From assembly GCA_021399435.1 (NCBI GenBank), contig JAJTUP010000042.1, positions 310,001 to 374,000 on the forward strand: DNA of 64,000 nucleotides. The letters are read 5' to 3'. The notes beneath the pieces are model-generated. The model was not told the origin of the DNA and ran no database searches. It was given only the letters and a program-made list of their open reading frames with translations. This DNA comes from Diaporthe sp. PMI_573. Lineage: Eukaryota; Ascomycota; Sordariomycetes; Diaporthales; Diaporthaceae. Positions 31,768 to 41,739 of the stretch are shown here, one piece after another. Position 1 is the stretch's first letter; each line of letters starts with the position of its first letter. Both the position numbers and the translations under genes were made by a program.

Positions 31768-34302
31768 TCAGCTTAGATGCTGGCACTCACAATAGTCCAA
31801 GAAATATTTAATGCCCCCAACAATTCCTGAGCACCTATCATAGGGACAAATAAATGCAACAAGCTCCTCTTTGCCATATATTACCCTCATATAGCCGAGC
31901 AGGTCCTCATTCTTCTCTTCAGTTTGGCAGAGTGGGCAGGCCACAGTAGCGACTCCCTGTTCATCACTCTCCTTAATAGTTGCGTTAGCCATTGTATCCG
32001 GCCCCGACAAGCTTCCGGTGGCCTCCTTGTTCAGAAATACTGGGCGACAGGAGCGTCGCAACTTTTGAATACTGTCCGACTTACAACCAGGGGGAGGCTC
32101 TCTTTGGTTACTAAGCAGTACAAGCTCCCTAACTAGTCTTATCCACAGGAGAAATATCTCTTTGCCGTCTGAAGAGTTGACAACCTTTGAGAAAAGCTTG
32201 GCTACCATACCTTATACCGGGAGCTGATAGTGCAAATCTAGGGGGGCGAGGTATTCTGACGGCCGAATGCCTTTGAGCTGCCGATTGATCTCCTAACCGT
32301 ATATTGAATTGTGGAATTCTTAAATGGCACGGGCTAGTCGCCGAGCTTAAAGGTTCTGCCTCAAGCTGTGTATCTTCTTGTTGTATCTTGTATACTCGTC
32401 ATACATCTTATTCTCCTCGCAAGCATTACTGCGCTGCGTTGTACTAACTATTGCCTTCAGCTTCTTGAGTATCTACCCTTTCCGCTCCATCACAGCTACA
32501 ACTGATTCTCGCTTTCTGCGAAGACTTGCTAGCTTTGGCACTCTGTCAACCTCCGCCTTCTGCTCCTTGGTGAGGCTCGTTGGGGCATTACCGTAGCAGA
32601 GGAGCCTGCCCATCAGGTATATCAGATCGTGCTGCGGCTTACTCCCAAATACAATCTCTTAGAAGTCGACTTCGTTATAGTCGGGCATATAGAAGCGCTA
32701 GTACGTCAAAGAATCTCCCACAGAATGTCCCATACTGTGGTTACGCTCTTCCGGAGTAAGCGCCTCTGACGTAATGTTAGTAGGAGTTAGAAATAAATGA
32801 ATGCCCCATATACTATTCAATTTCTTGCCGGAACTACGGCAGAGGTTATACCACTCAAGTTGCTTCTCAAATCCTAGGGCCCGGCCAAGACATATTAGGG
32901 ATGCCCGAGCCTTTTGGTACTGAAAAGCCTTGTCAAGGGCCACCTTGGCGCTATTTCCGCGGCCCTGGACAGCTCAGAATACCGGTCTGTCAAGCCATTC
33001 AGGCTTCTACAGAAGAACCATTCGGTCTGCGTTACCTGGCACCTTGAGCTTGTATATCTCCTCGGGCGCCTGGAAGTCGTTCAGAAAAGCCCCGTCGGCG
33101 AAGGCCAGGCTCTGCATGTATAAGACAGGGTTGTGCAGAAGAGTAGGCTCTTTGTGAAACCCGTACCCTTTGCGCCGTGATTTGCCACCAGTCCTCTTCA
33201 TCTTGTTCAGCATCACAACCATGCCAATCCGCGCTCTGCTGCTGCCTGGGATGGGCCTGAACACTTGAAACTCTACATCTCTGTAGCGTAGATGCTCGAT
33301 GAGAGCACCGGGTCGTGTCGAAGTAGCGCCAGCAAGGACCAGAATAGCGGCCAGATTGGTGCAGAGCCGCTCGTGAGGAAATACATGCTCGTCGAGAACC
33401 CAAAGGTGGTGTAGTATGAGGTCCAAGTCTGTTACATAGAGGCCGGACTTTATCTTCATTAAAGTGTCCAAATAAAACTTAGGTGTAAGGGTGGCAGGAA
33501 TCCACTCAACACCAGCGTTAGTTGGCTATTCGGATAAACAATACACACACTACAAGCCTTACATTGCCAACATCATATAAAACAGCGCCTTCCATCCACT
33601 TTTTTGTTTTATTATAGTAGTATATGCTGAGGACCTTCTAGTATGTTGTAATGAATGATTCTTTCTTAACTCTTGAGGTCTTGTAAATCCAGTAGAGGTA
33701 TCCCTTAAAGATAGGAGCCAAGCATTGCTTAAGTGTCGTATCTGCCGGTTGACATTTCATGAGGGTGCAGAATCTAGAGCTGATTAGCCAGATGCAGTTG
33801 TGCCATAGAGGGGACTATACTCGAGCCATTTCTTCTCGGTAGAGCATATTATCCTGTAGGTCACGTCTCCTCGGCTTGCCATAGTTGGTCCTTCCTGCTC
33901 GTAAGTTGTAATTATCTGATTGTAGAAATCACAATCAACATGCTGGTTATTTTCAGTAAGATACAGTATAGAATCATCTTCTAAGTCGGAATTAAACTAA
34001 TGTTCTAATCTCGAGTCAGAGCTAAAAGATAATTATAAATCCAAGTCAGAGTTAGACCCAGCAACTATGGAAGAAAGAGAGGGAGCTTTATGTTCGAGTT
34101 AATTCATCTAATTACACTGCAATCGGGTATCGACTTTATCCTTCTGCTGCAGTATAGTTGCTCTTGTCTCTGTCTGACTTAAAGTGCTTCTGGCGAAACC
34201 GAGAAAGCTACTCTCAGCTTGCACTTTTACCTGATCCCGCGATATGGTTATGTCGCTACTTGCTGTACTTTCACCCAACCTAGAAAGTAGGTCGTCTGCC
34301 AA
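31768..34302 (-). pseudogene. DUF3435 (FluG-like) tyrosine recombinase, broken
   Basis: Minus-strand relic with coding sense over 2.5 kb. The N-terminus (MADDLLSRLGESTASSD, ATG 34302) shares its frame with an acidic region and DFYNQIITTYEQEGPTM; an intron fits 33505-33562 (GTAAGG...GAG). The core follows: FYLDTLMKIKSGLYVTDLDL, the likely first catalytic Arg in LVLAGATSTRPGALIEHL, WGIHLFLTP, and the box-II-like MGHSVGDSLTY, RFYMPDY. It ends with a Cys/His cluster (CPLCQTEE, CPYDRCSGIVGG...CECQH) and a stop at 31768. Several TAGs and frame changes inactivate it. PF11917 proteins include the captains of Starship elements as well as smaller Crypton-like recombinases; which type this was cannot be decided here. 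Confidence 0.75.
33505..33562 (-). other. Predicted intron in the DUF3435 relic
   Basis: 58 bp, GTAAG donor (33562), ACTAAC branch site and AG acceptor (33505). Removing it joins LYDVGN to the WIPATLTPKFYLDTL frame. Confidence 0.5.
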
Positions 34303-35636
34303 TACCGCGAGACACCAGGCCGTTCCATCACAGAATGCAAAGGATTAAATAACATTAGATTCGGAAATTTTAATGTCAGGGTTTGTTGATGACTTTTAAA
34401 TCAGAGAGGCCGCAGTAGCAGTTAACACATTAAGCTGGCTCCTTATGGAACGAACGACCTGGGTTAAGGTCTTAAAGTACTTGGCTCAACCAATTGAAGG
34501 ATCTTGCCTATTCCCGGTGCCTTTAGAAGAAATACGCATTTTAAATGGCATCTAGTAAGTACTATGGCTTTCTGAAGTTATTTCTGAAGTTATTGCTCGG
34601 CCTGTCGGCTGGAGGTTGCGACGTTGGCGTGCCCGCCGAGGTGTACCTGACGGTGTGAACATCGTAGTGTCAGGCTTAAATTGTAGTAATGTGCTGGTGT
34701 TTTAGTGTGGCAGAAAAATACTCTTTGAGGAGAAGTAAAGGAGGAGGAATGAGTTGAAAAGAGGCAAAAGTCCCCAGAACGAGGGTGCCAGAATCTATTG
34801 GTTTTATACTTACCCAAAAGCATTATTACAGATACCCATTGTTCAAGCGAACCAAGAAGGAAACACAGTACACTTGCTTCGTCAGCAGATGTGGGATAGA
34901 TAGCCAATAGAAGAGTAATGACTATCCAAATAGTACCAAAGATAACGACTTGTGGAAAAGCTTATGTGTTTATCGTGAGGTGTCCAATCCGGTAACAATA
35001 GGCCAGAGCATCATAAGTCGGAGCCTTGCAAGAATTACACGTAAGGCATTTGGTCCTACACATGTCTAGTCCCATAATATAGACATAGCGTCTTGCAGAA
35101 GGAATCCAACAAGCTCTTAGAGATATGGCCGGATAAGAGTAGTGGGATTCATTACATACAAACTATGCCATTCAAGGCCTACAGCACATGGTCTCGCTCA
35201 ATAAAAATCGAGGATTTCCAAGCAATTAATGAATAAGGCTTTGGTTAAAATATAGGTTGTCACTAAGAACGCCGTTCCGTTATAACCATTAATAATTCGA
35301 TCTAATAATATTTGATAATACAGCGTTTCAGTCTATTCAGAGCAACGGAATACTGGCCCGTCCCATAGAATAGAAAGCATTTTTGAGCCGTAACAGGTCT
35401 TTAACCCGCTCAAAGATTTCATTTCTTTGCGCGTAGACCTACGCGCGCCTCTCGGTCCAAAACCTCAATACTCTGCCATTTGTTTGTTACCTAGTGCAAA
35501 TAGTTTACCGTTCCCGAGGGCTCTGACCTACTTCAAACTCAGCTCCTTGTGCGATACTGAAAGTAACTTCGGATACATAGCCCGATTTTGGGCCTGTATA
35601 AGGCCCACTTCTGTTCCCATCACTTAGGTATGATAT
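34303..35636. other. No recognisable gene
   Basis: AT-rich. A 105-codon minus-strand frame (34590-34907) has no recognised features. If the recombinase was a Starship captain, its 5' element border would lie here; no border motif or TIR was identified. Confidence 0.35.
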
Positions 35637-36305
35637 GTGCTTCGCTACTCAACTGCTACTGGTGCAAACAGCACGATCATCAATAGAGGCTCAAAGAGGG
35701 AGGATGCGATCTGCGATAAACATCCTAGCCTCAACATCCCGACCCCTCGCCACAGTCTAGCTCATGTTTCCTCCAGGCAGGAAATTCCAGCCGAAGGCAA
35801 TTCTGACAGCCTATGCTTAAAGATTAACCGGGACAAACGCCTGGTAAAGCTGCAAAAGCCATCTAAGAATGCTATGAAACGACATAATTCCTCGCTGCCT
35901 TTCTGGGATTTACATTCAACACCTGAGAATAAAGCGCCCCCTATGCTACGGATCTAGAGCAAGGAGTTGCCCGCTGCCCCGCTGCCATTACATGGGAGGC
36001 AACTACGCTTAGATGTGAGGGCCAGTTTAGGAAAGCTCCAATTAAGACGTGTAAGCTGGTCAGAAGAGCAGATCAACAGGCTGCAGGCTGATAACATGGA
36101 GCTGCGCAAAACAATCCTCGAATACCGGAGGGCTGGGTGGGAGAAGGATAGTCTGGTTGGATTGCTGAAGTCCCAGAATGCGAGGTTTACATGGAAAATT
36201 GACCAGCAGAAACAAATGACGCGCATTGCCGGCATAATTGTTGCGGCCATGGAAGAATTTAAGCAGGCGGCTTCGAAGTTATTAACCGATTCTGCTAATG
36301 TCTAG
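35637..36305 (+). pseudogene. Coiled-coil protein of unknown function with one TAG
   Basis: A single 222-codon frame, closed only by TAG 35955-35957 and ending at TAG 36303-36305. There is no ATG at the upstream end (the frame starts after a TGA with GTG), so a missing first exon is likely. The second half is a clear coiled coil (WSEEQINRLQADNMELRKT, EEFKQAASKLLTDSANV). The TAG fits CAG to TAG. It resembles the small coiled-coil frames near 22.5-24.8 kb in type but not in readable sequence. Function unknown. Confidence 0.5.
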
Positions 36306-36892
36306 GCCGACTATGACGCCGTATGCAAGGATAACGGCGCCCCAAGAGGAAGAGAGGGCATCGCACATGGTACGTTGAACATCTCCCTTGACAGGGATGT
36401 TAAAGAGTTCCATCAGCCTGCATCTCCTTCCACTTTATATTAGCAGTTTATTTAATAAATTATGAATTCCTGGCTTGATTATAGACCTTTTTTTCCAACT
36501 TAATTTGATTATATGTTGGCTGGGTCGGCTGTAAGCATGGCGCAACTGTTAACAGCAACACACAGTACAGGTTCAACTCGCGCAAATCAGAATTCGGCCA
36601 GAAAGGCCAAATACAGACCCTCAGAACTTAAACTGCTACATCCCCGCAGCTTACATAAACCTAAAAATAGAAAATCAATCAAATTCAGGCTTTAAGCCGA
36701 CTTTTAGTCCCGCGTATTAATAACTCCACTGCACATCAGGCGGCCCTGCGCATTGATCAGTAAGTATTTAAGCAAACAGATTTCTTGTAGAAGTATAAGA
36801 TTTCTAGACAAATCTAATTCGGAGTCTATATCAACCCGTCCTGGATACTACCATTCGTCTTTCTCATATTATTCCTCACTGTTGTCTTCACT
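36306..36892. other. Intergenic, 5' flank of the cupredoxin pseudogene
   Basis: No coding feature supported. Confidence 0.4.
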
Positions 36893-37446
36893 ATGCTCAG
36901 AAGTGCAGTCTTCGCCATTCTCGGTGCCACAGCCATTGTCTTCGCTAGCCCCTCCATCACTACCGCTTCATCGCCATCAAAGACAGCCATAAGTACTGGC
37001 GTGACTCATTCCGTCCTGGCGGGGCTTGGAGGTGCTCTCGCCTTCTACCCAGAAAACGTCGTTGCTGAGATCGGCGACGTGGTGGAGTGGCATTTCTTGC
37101 CAAAGAATCACAGCGTTGCTCAGTCGTCCTTCGCGCACCCTGTGTTCCTCAGTCGTCCGTCACACCACCATTCTTCAGTGTATTCTTCCCCGTGGAGCGA
37201 GGTGAAGCCAGCAATGTCTTCAGAATCCTTGTCAAGGATAAGAGTCCGATCTGGTACTACTGCGCGCAGACAACCGGAAATCATTGTCAAAGGGGCATGA
37301 CCGGGGTGATTAATCAAGACTTTGACTCTCCCAATACCCTGACTGCTTACAAGGCAAAGGCTGCCGAGACAAATTCGGGTGTCGTCCCTTCTGGAATTCA
37401 GGGTGGCTTCATCGAATATCATCATCGCACCCCCCGCGGGGTCTAG
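36893..37446 (+). pseudogene. Secreted cupredoxin-domain (extracellular serine-rich type) protein, frameshifted
   Basis: ATG 36893 begins a signal peptide (MLRSAVFAILGATAIVFA) and a short Ser/Thr spacer. The plastocyanin-like fold follows: THSVLAGLGGALAFYPENVV, EIGDVVEWHFLPKNHSVAQS. At about 37127-37133 the frame must shift; the DNA reads TTCGCGCACCCTGTG where TTCGCACCCTGTG would continue SSFAPC, so two extra bases (GC) seem inserted. The rest (NVFRILVKDKSPIWYYCAQT, NHCQRGMTGVI) runs in the new frame to TAG 37444-37446. Putative copper ligands His, Cys and His and the family Met are all recognisable across the break. These proteins are wall-associated in fungi; role unknown. Confidence 0.85.
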
Positions 37447-37953
37447 TTGCGCAGTCGATGGTCGGACCCTAGAGCAATCCAGCTGCCATTGTTAGAGAAT
37501 CAAATGACATAATACAATATCTCTGGCTTTGTCGTTTACTAAACACTCACATATGAATGGATCAAAAGTGCATTTCAATCTTACACAATCCCGTCGATAT
37601 GATTCTTATCTATATGAATTAAAATTTAAAAATATTTTTATATTAGTCTCCCAGCCTTAATAATTTTGAACTATTTCATTTTTGTTTTTTCAAACTGCAC
37701 TAAAGGTGATTGAGATATATTAAGTTAAAAATGCTGTTTTATATGGGGAAAAAAAGTCTAAATTCTGTGGCGGGTTTTTTGCACCCACTGCTGGCGCAGT
37801 GGGTGGACCGAAGCGTAGCCACCCACGGGTAGATCATCTCGGGCTGGACTTAGGCTGTGAAGGCTCCGCTACTGGCACATGCACATGAGGCAAAAGTAAT
37901 TAAGTTACAAGTAGCACAGCTGAGCCCTGCTACATCCAGGTTGTGCGGCCCCG
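37447..37953. other. AT-rich spacer with a GC-rich hairpin cluster
   Basis: 37450-37760 is very AT-rich and noncoding; 37782-37826 holds nested inverted repeats listed separately. Confidence 0.4.
37782..37826. repeat. Competing inverted repeats (hairpins)
   Basis: CACCCACTG (37782-37790) pairs with CAGTGGGTG (37797-37805). GTGGGTGG (37799-37806) can alternatively pair with CCACCCAC (37819-37826). The two hairpins exclude each other. It is sharply GC-rich in an AT-rich setting and may be a transposon end. Confidence 0.55.
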
Positions 37954-38335
37954 ATGGGGAAAATATGCCTGAGAGCCTACAATGCCGAGACGCTGGACCA
38001 TGAATTCATTAAGAATCCGTACGCCTTAGGCTTCACCACTGCAGGTGTGTAGGTCTTGCTTGACGCAGATGATCCAGCGATGGTTCGTGGTAAACATGTC
38101 ATGCTTCCGGGGCGGCCTTACGAGGTTCACATACGCTGCGGCAAGTGATAAACTCCGAATTTGGAATGTCTCCTGATGGACAATGATTATGGGCTGGTAG
38201 TCGATGGCCCCATTTCATATTTGAGGTTCCATAACCACGATATCGACCTGATGCCAAAAAATGGCTGATTCGACAAGAAACCCATCTTCGGGTCCGCAAG
38301 TGAAGCTGTCGAGATGCTTCAGGCTGGAAAATAGA
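37954..38335 (+). pseudogene. Unidentified degenerate coding region
   Basis: From ATG 37954 one frame reads protein-like for about 125 codons with only stop codons as defects (MGKICLRAYNAETLDHEFI, VLLDADDPAMVRGKHVMLP, CLLMDNDYGLVVDGPISYL, KKPIFGSASEAVEMLQAGK). Stops are TAG, TGA-TAA, TGA and TAG. The evenness of the frame argues for a real lost gene. No family recognised. Confidence 0.4.
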
Positions 38336-39329
38336 TCAGAGCGAAGCATGGGCCCGGCTATTTTCCACGTCTCGTCCTATCAGTAAGAGGAATCAGACAA
38401 GTGAATAATATCAGAAAATTCTTCGAAGTCCTTCTTGCAATGATAGCATCGGCGTGCCTCAGGGGGGAGGGATGCCGTGATTCTGTCACTCTTTTAGGCT
38501 TTGGGACTACTTTTAGGCCTAGATCAAACTGACGCGAAAGGGACTCTTTAACGGCATGTCTCTACATTAACTAGCCCAGAAGAAGGTCTATACTGCCAGG
38601 ATATGATGTCACAACTATTTGTTTGAACAGGCGAATCTTCGTCATGATGCGTTAAGCTGCACCTGGTCTGGATCCACGCCCAAGTCTATTTCAAACCATT
38701 GCCACCTCGCGCTGACTCCTTTCCGTTCTACTAACACTACTTTGGTACAAAAGGGAAACACACGCAGGAACATGGTTATCTTGGGGTGCGTACCTGATCT
38801 TGCTCGAACCTGACGTCCTCCAGATGCCTTATGGTGTTGTCAGCACAGCTAAAGCCACGGTGCCTGTCTCCAGGATGCGGCTGCCATCTCGGATGTCCTT
38901 TTCCAGCCTCAAAAGTAGCATGCCACCGCCCAATCTCTCAAATACCTATGACATGGAACGCAGCAATTCAGATTTTCTTCTGGCCAAGGCCTCTAGCAAG
39001 TTCAAGTGTCTGGGTAGAGTTGATGTAGAGGCAGTCGCAGCCTGGCGCTACTCTGCTCTCATGCGCACATTGGTGACCGCATGGGCCCGGGACTAAGCGC
39101 TCATTCAAGGGTTAAGGTCACAGTCAGCGAGCAGACATGGTTGGCCCAGACAACCACCAATTATGTTCGGCCGAGCGGCTTCTTTGCCATGCAGTCCCAT
39201 TCCCAACCCTGGCCCAAATCTTTCTACTCGCTTCCCACTCTTTTACCTTGAACTCTCTAAGTCAAACCTCATCGCATACAATAGCAGCATTATCGCCGCA
39301 CCCCACACTACTTTTTCGGCATCGCCATC
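38336..39329. other. No assigned gene; possible minus-strand relic
   Basis: On the minus strand about 38815-39095 reads CDCLYINSTQTLELARGLG and HPRWQPHPGDRHRGFSCAD with few stops, perhaps an old exon; no family recognised. A 93-codon plus frame (39137-39418) overlaps the start of the Clr5 gene and is probably a shadow. Confidence 0.3.
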
Positions 39330-40988
39330 ATGATATACACAACGGCCTCATCGCCGGCGGCACCAACACCATCTCCTGCCCAGATGCACTCTATCTCTCG
39401 GAAGAAGACTGGCTATAAGCCGTCTCCCGAGGAGTAGAAGGCGATGCAATTGACAATCCAAAAATTATACATTGACAAGAACAAGACACTGTCGGAATTG
39501 TCCAAGATCCTCGGGACACAACACAGCTTTCATGCCTCGTAAGTTGCATTTACCGAGATGCCCCTCGCTCACGGCCCTCGTCACTGTCAGCTGGTGGTCG
39601 TTGATCAGCTCTGTCGATCACAAGACAACTCACTGACTCACTCAATTGTTCTGCACACCTCAAGGCCCAAGCAGTACAAGAACCGTTTCAAGCAATGGGG
39701 ACTCTGGAAGAATCTCTCCACAAATGATGCAGCCAGACTCATCCAGATAAAGGTGTCGAGGGACTCAATCGGCAAGACGTCGACATTTATGCGTGCAGGG
39801 CAGAAGCTCAACTTTAACCGCGTCCAGAAGACCATGCGCCGCGGCAAAAGAAGATCACCCAAGAGAGCCGCAGAGGAGAGACTGCCAAAGCTTAGCCGAC
39901 CAGAGCCAGCAACCCCTGCTTGCAACCAGCCGTCAAAGGTGGAATGCCGCACTCCCTCTCCAGAGCCCCTCGATGCAAAGGAAGAATTGGACCTGCTGGA
40001 CATTCTGGACCCAAATGGCCTCTGCGGCGACAGCATGGATCTTGACTATGACTTGAGCGGTTTTGGATTCGACACATTCCATTATACGCATGTGTCCGAC
40101 TCTATTCTGCCTTTTAGCAGCCACAGCGACGCTGGACAGTTTGACCCGTCCGACGCCTGCCACTATAGAGATCCTCGCGTTGAAGTTATTTGGGACGTAT
40201 ATACGCGCGTGCGTCACAAGCTGGCCTTGAGATGCAAATGGCTGCGGACCAAGGCGCTCTCCGACCCAGTTTTGAAGCTTTTCAGGAGGGATAACGCACT
40301 TTTAGCGATGCTGGAACCCTTAATAGCCACAAACGGAAACCATGCTATACGAGAGCTGTTCGTCGCCAACTTCGTGTCATCATTTCTTCATCAACCAGAA
40401 TTTTTGCAATTTTCCCTGCATGTGTAAGATACCACTGGGCAGGCTTTCACAGACACCAAGGCAACGTCATATCACGCTACGGTGGTCGAGAGCGCTTTGC
40501 AATACTTAGGATTACAAACATACACACAACGCTTCATTGAAAGAATGCAGCACAGAGACCCTACGAATTCCCCACCTTCATCAGACGAGAGAATGTCTTC
40601 TCTGAAGACTGAGACCTCCGACGGCTTGAGCCCAGATGTCGACTTGTCTTTGCCACGGACTCAAATGCCATTTACTCCGCCTCATTGCAATGATTACAAC
40701 AACAGACCCAGCACCGATAACTTTAAAGCCGCAGCTTTTGCTTACCATCTCGGGGAGACAGAGACGGCAAAAGCGCGCCTGCGAGCCTTGACCTGCTACG
40801 ACGGGTTGGGTTCCACAAAGGGACAAGTGCTTATGCGACTGGCCTGGTACTGCTTGTCCCGAGTCCAACGGGAATTTGGGAGGATAGACGAGGCGAATAG
40901 AAGCCTTATACAAGCCATTCAAGGGTCTGTATACTACCCAGCAACGGACGGCACACAATGGGACGAGGTCAGCTACCTCTTCATGTGA
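39330..40988 (+). pseudogene. Clr5-domain protein with two nonsense codons
   Basis: Exon 1 from ATG 39330 (MIYTTASSPAAPTPSPAQ) holds the first half of a Clr5 domain (MQLTIQKLYIDKNKTLSEL) with TAG 39435-39437 at the conserved Trp position (PEE-W-K). A 125-bp intron fits 39539-39664 (GTAAGT...CAAG). Exon 2 completes the domain (PKQYKNRFKQWGLWKNL) and continues through a variable region with acidic patches (DAKEELDLLDILDPNGL) to TAA 40425-40427; the same frame then goes on (ATVVESALQYLGLQTYTQ) to TGA 40986-40988. TAA fits CAA to TAA. The family is named for a fission-yeast silencing factor and is expanded in filamentous fungi, often as nuclear proteins. Confidence 0.78.
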
Positions 40989-41629
40989 AGGGACCGGGGG
41001 GTAGGGTGGTTAATTGTCAATCAGCCACAATGTACAAGCATGAATATGTTTCGAAGTGGCAACGAGGTTTCTTCTTACGCAAGGTAAGAGCAAACCGTAA
41101 CAACACAAAGCCGGCTCAAACCCGGCGGTCGCCAGTTGTTAACATTTATGCCCTTACAATGAATAGCAGATTATACGGCTACACGATAGCGAGCATACAA
41201 TCTACTACAACTTGGAACGGAAAGGTTTTTTATAAGGAACAGGAACAAGCCAGAACATTCGAGCTTGGAGGTAGCCAAACACGCAACTTTGGAGAAAACC
41301 TCCCTAGGGACGATTGAGTCGTATATCTTTTATGGGATCTATGAACCCGTTCAGGAACGCGTCATCAGCCAGCACAAATGGTATGACAGGTATCAAGGCA
41401 TAAAAAGATATTTAGAGTTTCCTACCCTCTTCTGATAATCATTGGGTCTCTCTGGGATTAGTGTGGAAGCTACAACTAGGTTCTTATAATATAGCCCTTG
41501 AGTGTGACAGCTGGGTCCTTTTGTGAGGGACATAAACAGGCCACCCGCACTGGCAAGCCTGCAATAGCACTTACAGTTCCCGGGCCTGCTAGCTCTTCCT
41601 CATGGTATCAAAGGATAAGAGGGACATTC
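40989..41629. other. No recognisable gene
   Basis: Short plus-strand frames only; may include a decayed 3' exon of the Clr5 gene or 5' sequence of the DUF3435 tail. Confidence 0.3.
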
Positions 41630-41739
41630 ATGATGGAGAAGAGCCTGTCCCATTCAGCTGTCCGTATGAAGGTTGCTCAGGAATTGTTGGGGGTATTGAA
41701 TACTTCTTGGACCATTGCCACCGCCAACATGCGGACTGA
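41630..41739 (+). pseudogene. DUF3435 recombinase C-terminal tail, second copy
   Basis: The plus-strand frame ending at TGA 41737-41739 reads SCPYEGCSGIVGGIEYFLDH followed by CHRQHAD, matching the end of the 31768-34302 protein (CPYDRCSGIVGGIKYFLDY, CECQH). The four Cys/His positions are kept. The rest of the copy upstream is unreadable. It is opposite in orientation to the large relic. Confidence 0.7.

Noticed and set aside
37782..37826. Helitron 3' terminus
   Set aside because: There is a hairpin but no CTRR end at the right distance, and no Rep/helicase coding sequence nearby.
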